Shown one piece after another: positions 28,659 to 36,046 of a stretch of 49,752 bases of DNA; position 1 is the first letter of the stretch, and the number at the start of each line of letters is the position of its first letter. Origin of the DNA: Nonomuraea turkmeniaca (GTDB taxonomy: Bacteria; Actinomycetota; Actinomycetes; Streptosporangiales; Streptosporangiaceae); NCBI RefSeq assembly GCF_005889735.1, contig NZ_VCKY01000054.1, forward strand, positions 1 to 49,752, read 5' to 3'. The notes under the pieces were generated by a model. That model was not told where the DNA came from and made no database searches. It saw only the letters and a program-made list of their open reading frames with translations. The position numbers and the translations under genes were made by a program.

Positions 28659-28693
28659 CGCCGGGTTGCCGGCGTTCCTCCGGCACCCCGGCG
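28659..28693. terminator. Strong hairpin between the YjbR-like and methyltransferase genes
   Basis: CGCCGGG plus GCCGG on the left pair with CCGGC plus CCCGGCG on the right, with one mismatch and a 7-base loop. It lies in a 264-base gap (28514-28777) without a gene and probably ends the upstream YjbR-like transcript. Next to it two near-identical direct copies of CACCGGCCCTTYGGGGAGAAA occur (28702-28722 and 28727-28746). Confidence 0.55.
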
Positions 28694-28777
28694 CACTTCG
28701 CCACCGGCCCTTTGGGGAGAAATCGGCACCGGCCCTTCGGGAGAAAGGGGCGAGAGGCGCCGCCCGAGGGAACATGG

Positions 28778-29116
28778 CTAGCCGTCGTAGCCGGCCGCCA
28801 GGCGTTTCGGGGCGCGCAGCCGCCAGGCGTCCGTCAGCAGCTCGCTCATCTCCTCGGCGCCCACCTCGTCGAGCCGCACCAGCACGACGGCATACCCGTC
28901 GTAGTGCGGGGTGGTGCCGAACTTGGCAGGCTCGGCCGCGAGCAGCTCGGCCTTCTCCTCCTCGCTCGCCACCGGCAACACCAGCATGTCGCCTTCTTCG
29001 CGCATCCTGGCGAACCACTTGCCGCGGACGTAGAAGGCGGGGGTGCCGTACATGGTCTTCTCGCCGGTCTCGGGCAGCGCCAGCGCGATCCGGCGGACGT
29101 CGTCTTCGGTCACCAT
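28778..29116 (-). CDS. MmcQ/YjbR family protein
   Basis: 112 residues, the whole length of a single MmcQ/YjbR (CyaY-like fold) domain. Typical blocks are ALALPETGEKTMYGTPAFYV near the start, GKWFARM, and the YDGYAVVLVRLDEV region, ending with AWRLRAPKRL. The family may bind DNA, but no activity is established. The ATG start at 29116 has no clear ribosome site. It stands alone, about 220 bases after nusB. Confidence 0.88.
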   Translation of the reverse strand: MVTEDDVRRIALALPETGEKTMYGTPAFYVRGKWFARMREEGDMLVLPVASEEEKAELLAAEPAKFGTTPHYDGYAVVLVRLDEVGAEEMSELLTDAWRLRAPKRLAAGYDG

Positions 29117-29262
29117 GGATGGATGCTCGCACGAACGGAAAAGGGGCGCGTCGCGGCTGGTGACGCGCCACTTCTCCGTACGGCCGGAGCGCCCGCATCA
29201 CTCGGCCAGGCTCCGCCGTGACGGCGCCGGACGCCTGACCGCGTGACGGTACACGTCCCTCG

Positions 29263-29283
29263 CCTGCACAAGCCGTGTGCAGG
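29263..29283. terminator. Hairpin downstream of nusB
   Basis: Perfect 8-base stem CCTGCACA / TGTGCAGG with a 5-base loop, 58 bases after the nusB stop in a gene-free gap (29117-29340). It probably terminates the efp-nusB transcript. No T-run follows. Confidence 0.5.
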
Positions 29284-29340
29284 CCGGCGTGGTTGGAACG
29301 TACCCCGAACGCGCGGTCCTGGCCCGCGGAAAAGGGGTGT

Positions 29341-29751
29341 CTAAAGAGTGAGGCTTGGCTTGAGTTGCTTGAAGCGAGCCAGCAGACCGTTGACGAACTG
29401 CGGCGACTCGTCGGTGGAAAGCTCTCCCGCCAGGTGCACCCACTCGCTGATGACCACGCCCTCGGGCACGTCGGGCATCCACAGCAGCTCGTACGTGCCG
29501 CCGCGCAGCAGATTGCGGTCGACCGCCGGCATACGGTCGAGCGTCCAGCCCTCGGCGTACGTGGTGATCAGTTCGTCAATCCGCGCGTGGTGCCTGGCGA
29601 CGCCCTCGACGATGGTGGAGGTGTACTCGTTCACCGGGGGTTCCTGCCGCTCCACGCGCTCGGCGAGGATCTTCAGCGGATCCTCGCTGCGCAACTCGGC
29701 CTCGAAGAGGATGTCGAGCGCCCGCCGGCGTGCTTTGCCGCGTGCCGACAC
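29341..29751 (-). CDS. nusB: Transcription antitermination factor NusB
   Basis: 136 residues from a GTG at 29751, the first start after the efp stop; the open frame continues upstream but overlaps efp without family similarity. NusB binds boxA RNA with NusE (S10) and prevents early termination in rRNA operons. Blocks seen are ARGKARRRALDILFEAEL, EGVARHHARIDELI, and the C-terminal VISEWVHLAGELSTDESPQFVNGLL region given here only by its ends (VISEWVHLA ... PQFVNGLLARF). Length is normal. It is in a two-gene unit with efp. Confidence 0.93.
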   Translation of the reverse strand: MSARGKARRRALDILFEAELRSEDPLKILAERVERQEPPVNEYTSTIVEGVARHHARIDELITTYAEGWTLDRMPAVDRNLLRGGTYELLWMPDVPEGVVISEWVHLAGELSTDESPQFVNGLLARFKQLKPSLTL

Positions 29752-29752
29752 C

Positions 29753-30313
29753 TCAGGCCCGGCCGAGGTATTCGCCGCTGCGGGTGTCGACCTTGACCTT
29801 CTCACCGGTGGTGATGAACAGCGGGACCTTGATCTCGGCGCCGGTCTCCAGCGTGGCGGGCTTGGTGCCGCCGGTGGAACGGTCGCCCTGCAGGCCGGGC
29901 TCGGTGTTGGAGATGGTCAGCTCGACGGCGGCCGGCAGGTCCACGTAGAGCGCGGAGCCCTCGTTGAAGGCCACCGTGGCCAGAGTGTTCTCCAGCATGT
30001 AGTTGGCGGCGGTGCCGACGGTGCCGCTGGGCACGTTGACCATGTCGTAGGTCTCGGTGTCCATGAACACGAAGTCGTCGCCGTCCTTGTACGAATACTG
30101 CATCTCGCGCTTGTCGACGTTGGCCACGTCGACCTTGACACCGGCGTTGAAGGTCTTGTCGACGACCTTGCCGGAGAGCACGTTCTTGAGCTTGGTGCGC
30201 ACGAACGCGCCGCCCTTACCCGGCTTGACGTGCTGGAACTCCACAACGGCCCAGAGCTCACCGCCCTCGAGCTTCAGCACCATGCCGTTCTTGAGGTCGT
30301 TGGTCGTCGCCAC
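29753..30313 (-). CDS. efp: Translation elongation factor P
   Basis: 186 residues in three beta-barrel domains. The domain I loop is KPGKGGAF (about residues 30-37), with the Lys that reaches the ribosomal peptidyl-transferase centre. The C-terminal [30 protein letters not shown] block is typical (shown here as [12 protein letters not shown] and [11 protein letters not shown] in order). EF-P rescues ribosomes stalled at proline runs, and this window's own FtsZ, MurF and FtsI contain many such runs. The gene's 5' end overlaps the tail of a decayed M24 peptidase, usually an intact neighbour of efp in actinobacteria. Confidence 0.96.
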   Translation of the reverse strand: MATTNDLKNGMVLKLEGGELWAVVEFQHVKPGKGGAFVRTKLKNVLSGKVVDKTFNAGVKVDVANVDKREMQYSYKDGDDFVFMDTETYDMVNVPSGTVGTAANYMLENTLATVAFNEGSALYVDLPAAVELTISNTEPGLQGDRSTGGTKPATLETGAEIKVPLFITTGEKVKVDTRSGEYLGRA

Positions 30314-30790
30314 TCGTTCTTCTCCCGGGTGCGGCCGCTCTTCAGGACGAGCAGCTCCTTGGTCGTCTTCGTGAAAAGTTCCGGCCCGCCATCACGTGTC
30401 ACGAGGGTGTCCTCGATGCGAACCCCGCCCCCACCCGGAAGGTAGACCCCAGGCTCGACGGTGATCGGAACTCGATCCTCTAGTCTACCGGTCCTTGAAG
30501 GGCCCAGGAACGGCTCCTCATGGTTCTCCAGGCCGACGCCGTGGCCGGGACCGTGCCGGAAGCGGCTGCCGTAGCCCGCGTCCTCGGTGACGGTACGGGC
30601 GGCCGCGTCCACCTCCCTGGACTCGGCGCCGGGGGCGAGGGCCTGCCGGCCGGCCCTGTCGAGAACGGCCGCGTTCGAACCGGCGAGCCCGTGCGGTAGC
30701 GGACGTTGACCGGGGGGTGACGAGCAGCGCGGAGACCTCGTGCGCGGCCGGCTCCCCGGCGCGCCGGGGAGCCGCAGGTCATGGCGTCAA
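30274..30790 (-). pseudogene. Remnant of M24 (Xaa-Pro aminopeptidase-like) gene
   Basis: The C-terminal part of an M24 metallopeptidase is clear: EVDAAARTVTEDAGYG, HGPGHGVGLENHEEP, VEPGVYLPGGGGVRIEDT and [10 protein letters not shown]. Upstream, small N-terminal pieces survive in shifted frames: EVSALLVT and VNVRYRTG, then LAGSNAAVL in the frame of the C-terminal part. About 200 residues between the N-terminal and C-terminal pieces, including the two metal-binding Asp positions, are missing, and the normal stop after ELLVL is lost so the frame runs into efp. The gene cannot make an active enzyme. An intact relative commonly sits before efp, so this is decay in place. Confidence 0.8.
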
Positions 30791-30804
30791 TGTACGCGTA
30801 GAGG

Positions 30805-32490
30805 TCATCGATCCTGAATGCGCCAATCATTCATGAACTGCCGCAGCGGTCCCGACGGCTCCATGTCGCCCCTTTGCTGGGCGCGCTGCAGTTCGCGGTA
30901 CACGTCCGCGATCTGGTCGAGCGTCGCGTCCGCCTTCCCCTCGTCGAACTTCCTGGCCGCCTTCTCGATCCGGTCGCGAACCTTGGCCGCGACCTCCGGG
31001 TTGATCCCGTTCAGGCGTTCCTGGGCGGTCACCGCCTCGTCGAGTTCCCGCAGCCACGTGACCCACCCGCCCGGCGGGACCTCGGTCCCCAGGGTGGCCT
31101 TGGGGGGCGCCGTCTCGCCGGGCTGACCGATCTCCGGCAGGATCGTGGCCACCACGCCGGACGGGTCCCCGGTCGGGGACTCGGTGACCGGGTCCGACGT
31201 CGGCGTGGGCCTCTCGGTGGGCGGTGCGACCGTGGTGGGCGCGGCGCTCGGCGTGCTCACCGCCACGGGGTCGTCCTCGCGCGCCCCGGCCCACATCACC
31301 ATGCCCACGGTCACCGCCACGATGACCGCCACGGCCACGCCGAGCTGCACGAAGAGCTTCCGGTTGGACGGGGGCGCCGCCTCCAGCTCCCCGGCCTGAT
31401 AGACGGCGGTGTCACCGGCTCGCGCCTCGCCACCGCCCGGCCCCGCGCCGAACGGGCCGCCCCCTCCGGGTCCTGCCAGCTGGTAGATCTCGGTGGCGCC
31501 CTGCACGGGGGCGCCTCCCGGACCCGCGGCGCCCGGGCCGGCACCGTGCGCGGCACCCGCCGCACCTGAACCCGCCACCCCAGGACCAGCCGTCCCAGGA
31601 CCGGCCGCGCTGGGATTGGCGCGCGGCCGGGCGATGGCGGCCAGCGCTCGCCGGATCGCCTCGCCGCTGGACGGCCGCGCCGCCGGATCCTCGGCGATCA
31701 TGGCCAGCACCAGCCGATCCAGCTCCGCGGGCACCTCGGCTCTGTACACACTCGGCGGCACGGGCGCGCCATCGGCCGCACCGGCACCGGCAGAGGCCGC
31801 AGCCGTCACGCCGCCATCGGCACCGGTCTCGGCGGAAACGTCGCCGGTCGCCCCCTGAGGGCCGGTCGCGTCAGCCGGGCCCCGCCCTTCGGACGGCGGC
31901 CGGCCCACCAGGAGCTCGTAACAGACGCACCCGAGCGCGTACACGTCCCCGGCGGCCTGGGCCTTCCCCCCGGCGGCCCGCTCAGGCGCCACGTACCGGC
32001 CGTCGAGAACCGACGGGTCCTGATCGCCAAGCCCGAACCCGACGACCTTGAGCACCCCGCTCCCGGCCCGCCGGAAGCTGTCGGGATCGATCTCCCCGTG
32101 CGCCACCCCGGCCCGATGCGCGGCGTCGAGCCCGGCCGCCGCCTGCCCGATGAGATCGCACACGTCGACGATCTTCATGGACCCGCCCGCGGCCCGCTCC
32201 TCCCCCAGGCTGAGCCCGGTGAGGTGCTCCATCACCAGAAAGGGCGTCCCGTCGTGCTCGCCGATGTCCAGCACCATGGCCACGTTCGGATGGATCACCT
32301 TGGCCACGGCCTGGGCGTGCTGCCTGAGCCTTTCCCGCGTGGCGTCCCCCGCCGCCCCGGCGCCGAGCATCTTCACGGCCACGACCCAGTCGGCCCGCGT
32401 GTCGTACCCCCGCCACACCTCGCCCATGGGCCCGCTGCCGATGAGCTCGTCAAGCCGGTACCGGCCGGCGACCGGCGTCGCGTCGGACAT
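30805..32490 (-). CDS. Membrane Ser/Thr protein kinase-like protein, probably a pseudokinase
   Basis: 561 residues from the ATG at 32490. The kinase fold covers about 1-290: the Gly loop GSGPMGEV, the Lys in VAVKML (about 40), and the APE motif (YVAPERA) are present. The catalytic HRDxKxxN is instead HGEIDPDS (about 130), the DFG motif is GFG (about 150), and the helix-C Glu position reads RQHAQ. So catalytic and metal-binding Asp are both absent, which predicts no phosphotransfer. An Ala/Gly/Pro linker, one membrane segment (about 377-402), a Thr/Pro stalk and a helical external domain (about 470-561) follow. It may sense or scaffold rather than phosphorylate. It is divergent from the DUF2975 gene. 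Confidence 0.88.
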   Translation of the reverse strand: MSDATPVAGRYRLDELIGSGPMGEVWRGYDTRADWVVAVKMLGAGAAGDATRERLRQHAQAVAKVIHPNVAMVLDIGEHDGTPFLVMEHLTGLSLGEERAAGGSMKIVDVCDLIGQAAAGLDAAHRAGVAHGEIDPDSFRRAGSGVLKVVGFGLGDQDPSVLDGRYVAPERAAGGKAQAAGDVYALGCVCYELLVGRPPSEGRGPADATGPQGATGDVSAETGADGGVTAAASAGAGAADGAPVPPSVYRAEVPAELDRLVLAMIAEDPAARPSSGEAIRRALAAIARPRANPSAAGPGTAGPGVAGSGAAGAAHGAGPGAAGPGGAPVQGATEIYQLAGPGGGGPFGAGPGGGEARAGDTAVYQAGELEAAPPSNRKLFVQLGVAVAVIVAVTVGMVMWAGAREDDPVAVSTPSAAPTTVAPPTERPTPTSDPVTESPTGDPSGVVATILPEIGQPGETAPPKATLGTEVPPGGWVTWLRELDEAVTAQERLNGINPEVAAKVRDRIEKAARKFDEGKADATLDQIADVYRELQRAQQRGDMEPSGPLRQFMNDWRIQDR

Positions 32491-32568
32491 ATCCCCGCCA
32501 ATTACTCGAACATCAGGATTTCCGACCCACGATAGGGCCCCGCAGCCGTCCTCGCCGCACAACCGTCC

Positions 32569-32604
32569 TCGACATAACGACTATCGTTATTTACGATTAT
32601 CGTT
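32569..32604 (+). promoter_or_regulatory. Promoter and palindromic operators of the DUF2975-XRE pair
   Basis: TCGACA (32569-32574) and TACGAT (32592-32597) with a 17-base spacer form a good -35/-10 pair. Seven bases later comes the ATG, so the transcript is predicted to be leaderless; no ribosome site exists. ATAACGA CTA TCGTTAT (32574-32590) is a perfect palindrome inside the spacer, and ACGAT T ATCGT (32593-32603) is a second one over the -10 and start. The second gene encodes an HTH protein, the likely ligand of these sites. Confidence 0.7.
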
Positions 32605-33210
32605 ATGCCAACACGATGGATCATCAGACTCGACATCCTGCTGAGCATTGGGCTCGCCCTCGGCTGCCTGGGTGCCCTGGCGGGCCTTGTCATGAACGCC
32701 GGGATGGCCTTCTTCGGGACGCCCAGCGGGGTGGGCGTCCCGCTGCGCGTGTTCGACGTGCCGGTAGACGGTCTGGCGGCAGGCGGAGCCACGATCGACG
32801 CCGTGAGCGCCGAGGTGACGGTCAGGCCGGACGGCGCCGAGCCGCTCCAGGGCCTGCTCCACCTGCTGATGTGGGCGCCCGGCACGGCGACGGGGCTGCT
32901 CGCGATGTTCACGCTGGTCCGCGCGCTGCGCAGGGCTCGTTCGGGCGACCGGGCGCTGTTCTCCGCCGCGACGGCACGCGACCTGCGCAGGCTCGGCTGG
33001 ATCCTGATCGCCGGCGCCCTCGTGTCGGCCGTGATCGGCATGGTCACGGAGGCCATACTCTCCTCCATGCTGCTGGCCGAGAGTCATCCGTTCTATCCGC
33101 CGCCGGGCGAGCTGCTGGGGGTCATCGTGGCGGGGTTCGCCGCACTGGGCGTGTCGGAGATCGTACGGCGGGGCGTGGCCCTGCTCGAAGAGGTCGAGGC
33201 CACCATCTGA
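32605..33210 (+). CDS. DUF2975-type membrane protein
   Basis: 201 residues with four hydrophobic segments (about 8-30, 90-108, 130-152 and 168-186). An external loop lies between the first two. The GDRALFSAATARDLRRLGWILI region resembles the DUF2975 family (here split: FSAATARDLRRLG, WILIAGALV). DUF2975 proteins have no known function and typically sit beside a small XRE regulator, as here. The ATG at 32605 seems leaderless. It overlaps the next gene by one base. Confidence 0.8.
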   Translation: MPTRWIIRLDILLSIGLALGCLGALAGLVMNAGMAFFGTPSGVGVPLRVFDVPVDGLAAGGATIDAVSAEVTVRPDGAEPLQGLLHLLMWAPGTATGLLAMFTLVRALRRARSGDRALFSAATARDLRRLGWILIAGALVSAVIGMVTEAILSSMLLAESHPFYPPPGELLGVIVAGFAALGVSEIVRRGVALLEEVEATI

Positions 33211-33419
33211 TGGATGAGCGCGCCATCAGGGTCCGGCTCGACGAGCTGCTCCAGGAACGGGGCATGACGCTCACCGAGCTGTCGCACCGCGTGGAGATCA
33301 CCGTGGTCAACCTGTCGATCCTGAAGAACGGCCACGCCAAGGCGATCCGCTTCTCCACGCTGACCCGCCTGTGCGAGGCCCTGGGGTGCCAGCCGGGCGA
33401 CCTGCTCACCTACGAGTAG
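33210..33419 (+). CDS. Small XRE/YozG-type HTH regulator
   Basis: 69 residues, a single helix-turn-helix domain: RVRLDELLQERGMTLTELS, then the recognition region ITVVNLSILKNGHAKAIRF, and the CEALGCQPGDLL ending typical of Cro/C1-type YozG proteins. The ATG begins on the last base of the upstream TGA, so it is translationally coupled. It probably binds the palindromes in front of the DUF2975 gene and represses its own operon, by analogy with the family. It converges with the symporter gene 17 bases away. Confidence 0.9.
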   Translation: MDERAIRVRLDELLQERGMTLTELSHRVEITVVNLSILKNGHAKAIRFSTLTRLCEALGCQPGDLLTYE

Positions 33420-33436
33420 GCCGCCCGGCGGCGGGA

Positions 33437-34720
33437 TCAGGCCGTCGCCGGCTCGGGGACGCGCGGCGCGGGCCGGGCGTCGTCGAGCGGCTGCGGCGGC
33501 GCGTGGAAGACCGCCGTGTCCAGCCGCCCCTCAGAGCGCGCCACGAGGACGGGCACCACCATCTGCCCGGTGACGTTGGTGGCGGTGCGGATCATGTCCA
33601 GGATCGGGTCGATCGCCAGCAGCAGGCCGACGCCCTCCAGCGGCAGCCCCAGCGTGCTGAGCGTCAGGGTCAGCATGACGGTCGCGCCGGTCAGGCCGGC
33701 CGTGGCGGCCGAGCCGACGACCGAGACGAATGCGATCAGCAGGTAGTCGCCCACGCCCAGGGGCACGCCGAACACCTGGGCCACGAAGATCGCGGCCAGC
33801 GCCGGGTAGACGGAGGCGCAGCCGTCCATCTTGGTGGTGGCGCCGAACGGCACCGCGAACGAGGCGTAGTCCCGGTCCACGCCGTTGCGCTCGATCGTGA
33901 CCCGCTGCGTCAGCGGCAACGTGCCGATCGACGACCTCGAGACGAACGCCAGCTCGATCGCCGGCCAGGCGTTGCGGAAGAAGCGCACGGGACTGACCTT
34001 GCCCCACACCGCCAGCACCGTCGGATAGACGGCCAGCAGCACAATGAGGCAGCCGATGTAGACACCGGCGCTGAACTTGGCCAGCGGCGCCAGCAGGTCC
34101 CACCCGTACGTGGACACGGCCTTGCCGATCAGGCCGGCGGTGCCGATGGGGGCCAGCCGGATGACCCACCACAGGGCCTTCTGGACCAGCTCCAGCACGG
34201 AGCGGGCGAGCCCCAGGAACGGCTCGGCCTTCTCGCCCACCGCCAGGGCGGCTGCCCCGATCACGCCCCCCAGGAAGACGATCTGGAGGACGTTCACCTC
34301 GGTGAAGGCGGTGACGACGTTGGTGGGCAGGATGCCGGTGACGAAGTCCAGCCAGCTGCCCGTCGTGTCGGCGGGCTTGGCCGCGCTGGTGTCGAGGGTG
34401 ACACCCTGGCCGGGGTTGATGATCAGGCCGAGCCCGATGGCGAGGGCCACCGAGACGGCGGCGGTGACCAGGAACCACACCAGCGTCTTCGACGCGAGCC
34501 TGGCCGCGCCGTTGACGTTGCGCAGGTTGGCCACGCTGACCAGCACGGCGGTGAAGACCAGCGGCGGCACGGCGAGCTTGAGCAGCTGGACGAAGATCTG
34601 GCCGACCCGGGTGAGGGTCTCGGCCAGCCAGGCCACGTCCCAGATCTTGGCGACGAAGCCGAGCGCGACCCCGGCGGCGAGGCCGGCGAGCAACTGCAGG
34701 GAGAAAGAGAATCTCTTCAC
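33437..34720 (-). CDS. Dicarboxylate/amino acid:cation symporter (DAACS), possibly cystine type
   Basis: 427 residues with about eight membrane segments and the two hairpin loops of the family. The Ser-rich loop is FVSRSSIGTLP (about 271-281), and the substrate region is GATTKMDGCASVYPA (about 305-319), where glutamate carriers usually have GATINMDGTA. The GCA.VYPA ending recalls the cystine carrier TcyP. The leader peptide just upstream carries Cys codons and supports a sulfur-amino-acid role, but the substrate is an inference. The GTG start at 34720 has GGAG about 10 bases before. The C-terminal 30 residues are Pro/Ala-rich. Confidence 0.9.
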   Translation of the reverse strand: MKRFSFSLQLLAGLAAGVALGFVAKIWDVAWLAETLTRVGQIFVQLLKLAVPPLVFTAVLVSVANLRNVNGAARLASKTLVWFLVTAAVSVALAIGLGLIINPGQGVTLDTSAAKPADTTGSWLDFVTGILPTNVVTAFTEVNVLQIVFLGGVIGAAALAVGEKAEPFLGLARSVLELVQKALWWVIRLAPIGTAGLIGKAVSTYGWDLLAPLAKFSAGVYIGCLIVLLAVYPTVLAVWGKVSPVRFFRNAWPAIELAFVSRSSIGTLPLTQRVTIERNGVDRDYASFAVPFGATTKMDGCASVYPALAAIFVAQVFGVPLGVGDYLLIAFVSVVGSAATAGLTGATVMLTLTLSTLGLPLEGVGLLLAIDPILDMIRTATNVTGQMVVPVLVARSEGRLDTAVFHAPPQPLDDARPAPRVPEPATA

Positions 34721-34768
34721 GGGGAGGAAGCTCCGAAAGGGTGAGAACTGACGATCGCGAAGGCGGCG

Positions 34769-34852
34769 TCAGCTACAGAGCGATCCGTGCAACCGGCACA
34801 GATCGACGTGCAGCCGCTCGACGAGCCACACGATCACCAGGGAGAACCTCAC
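34769..34852 (-). CDS. Short HVDLCR-type leader peptide upstream of the symporter
   Basis: A 27-residue open frame from a GTG at 34852 (other in-frame GTGs at 34837 and 34831) ends ERLHVDLCRLHGSLCS. The HVDLCR...LC pattern matches the short leader peptides of actinobacteria that precede sulfur and cysteine genes. Two Cys codons lie near the stop. The symporter starts 48 bases further on. Stalling or release at Cys codons could control downstream expression (inference). There is no strong ribosome site; a TTGACG lies about 7 bases before the first GTG. The rest of the 34721-34911 gap has only a weak CCCC/GGGG hairpin near 34890. Confidence 0.7.
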   Translation of the reverse strand: MRFSLVIVWLVERLHVDLCRLHGSLCS

Positions 34853-34911
34853 AAGCACCGTCAACACTCGTGAAATTCGGAGCATTCCCCCAACAGGGGT
34901 GATTCAGCCCA

Positions 34912-35952
34912 CTACCCGGCAATCTCCTTGATCTTCTCGATCAGTCGCACCCGGTCCTCGTGCGTCCCGCCGAGCGGCGTCACGTTGAGCGTGGTCACCC
35001 CCGACTCCTTCAGCGCCTGCACCCGGTCGCGCACGAACCCCTCGGCGCCGATCAGCGACATCTTCTCCAGCAGCTCGGCGGGCACGTGCGCAGCGGCCTC
35101 GTCCTTCTTGCCCTGCAGGTAGAGGTCCTGGATCAGCTCGGCCTCCTTCTCGTAGCCGTAGCGCCTGGCCAGGTCGTTGTAGAAGTTCTTGCCCTTGGCG
35201 CCCATGCCGCCGATGTACAGGGCCGCCATCGGCCGCCCGAACTCCAGCAGCCCCGCCACGTCGTCACCGATCGCCAGCGCCGCCTGCGCGATCACGTCCA
35301 GCTCGCCCAGCTCGGGATCCCGCTTCGCGCTGCCCGCGGCCACCGACGGGCCCCACACCTCGCGGGCCTTCTCCGGCACGTAGAAGATCGGCTCCCAGCC
35401 CTCGGCCAGCTCGGCGGCCAGCTCGACGTTCTTGGGGCCGATGGCGGCGACCACGATGGGGATGCGGGAGCGTACCGGATGGTTGATGATCTTCAATGCC
35501 TTGCCGAGGCCCGTCCCCTGGTCCGGCGGGAGCGGCACCGTGTAGTTCTTGCCCGCGTGCTCCAGGCGCTCGCGCCGCCACACCTTGCGGCAGATCTCGA
35601 TGACCTCCCTGGTACGCCCGAGCGGCGCGGTGTACGGCACGCCGTGAAACCCCTCGATCACCTGCGGCCCCGACGCGCCGAGGCCGAGCGTGAAGCGGCC
35701 GTCGGAGACGTAGTCCATGCCCGCGGCCGTCATGGCCAGCAGAGTCGGCGTGCGCGAGTAGACCGGCAGAATGCCCGAGGCGATCTCCAGCCGCTCGGTC
35801 TTGGCCGCGATGTAGCCCATCTGGCTGACGGCGTCGAAGCTGTAGGCCTCGGCCACGAACACGATGTCCAGTCCGGCCCTCTCGTAGTCGGCCAGCTCGG
35901 CGACCGACTCCTTGAAGCCGCCCGAGTAGTTGAGTGCCATACCGATCCGCAT
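34912..35952 (-). CDS. LLM-class F420-dependent oxidoreductase
   Basis: 346 residues from the ATG at 35952, which has GGGAG about 7 bases upstream; the frame is open further but without similarity. The TIM-barrel luciferase-like fold shows RIGMALNYSGGFKESV at the start, VAEAYSFDAVSQMGYIAAKT (about 40-59), GILPVYSRTPTLLAM, and LGLGASGPQVIEGFHG. It is the F420-binding subgroup common in actinobacteria. The substrate is unknown. It is divergent from the VanJ-like gene and ends before the leader peptide region. Confidence 0.9.
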   Translation of the reverse strand: MRIGMALNYSGGFKESVAELADYERAGLDIVFVAEAYSFDAVSQMGYIAAKTERLEIASGILPVYSRTPTLLAMTAAGMDYVSDGRFTLGLGASGPQVIEGFHGVPYTAPLGRTREVIEICRKVWRRERLEHAGKNYTVPLPPDQGTGLGKALKIINHPVRSRIPIVVAAIGPKNVELAAELAEGWEPIFYVPEKAREVWGPSVAAGSAKRDPELGELDVIAQAALAIGDDVAGLLEFGRPMAALYIGGMGAKGKNFYNDLARRYGYEKEAELIQDLYLQGKKDEAAAHVPAELLEKMSLIGAEGFVRDRVQALKESGVTTLNVTPLGGTHEDRVRLIEKIKEIAG

Positions 35953-36046
35953 GCCGGGCTCCCGATGAAACCGAATGTTGTTCCGTTCAGACCGCAACAG
36001 GTTATCGCGTCGGCGTGTCGGGCGCTGAGCGACTAGCCTGGTTCGG

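Noticed and set aside
34889..34900. CCCC-AACA-GGGG hairpin after the LLM oxidoreductase gene
   Set aside because: A four-base stem is too weak to call as a terminator.
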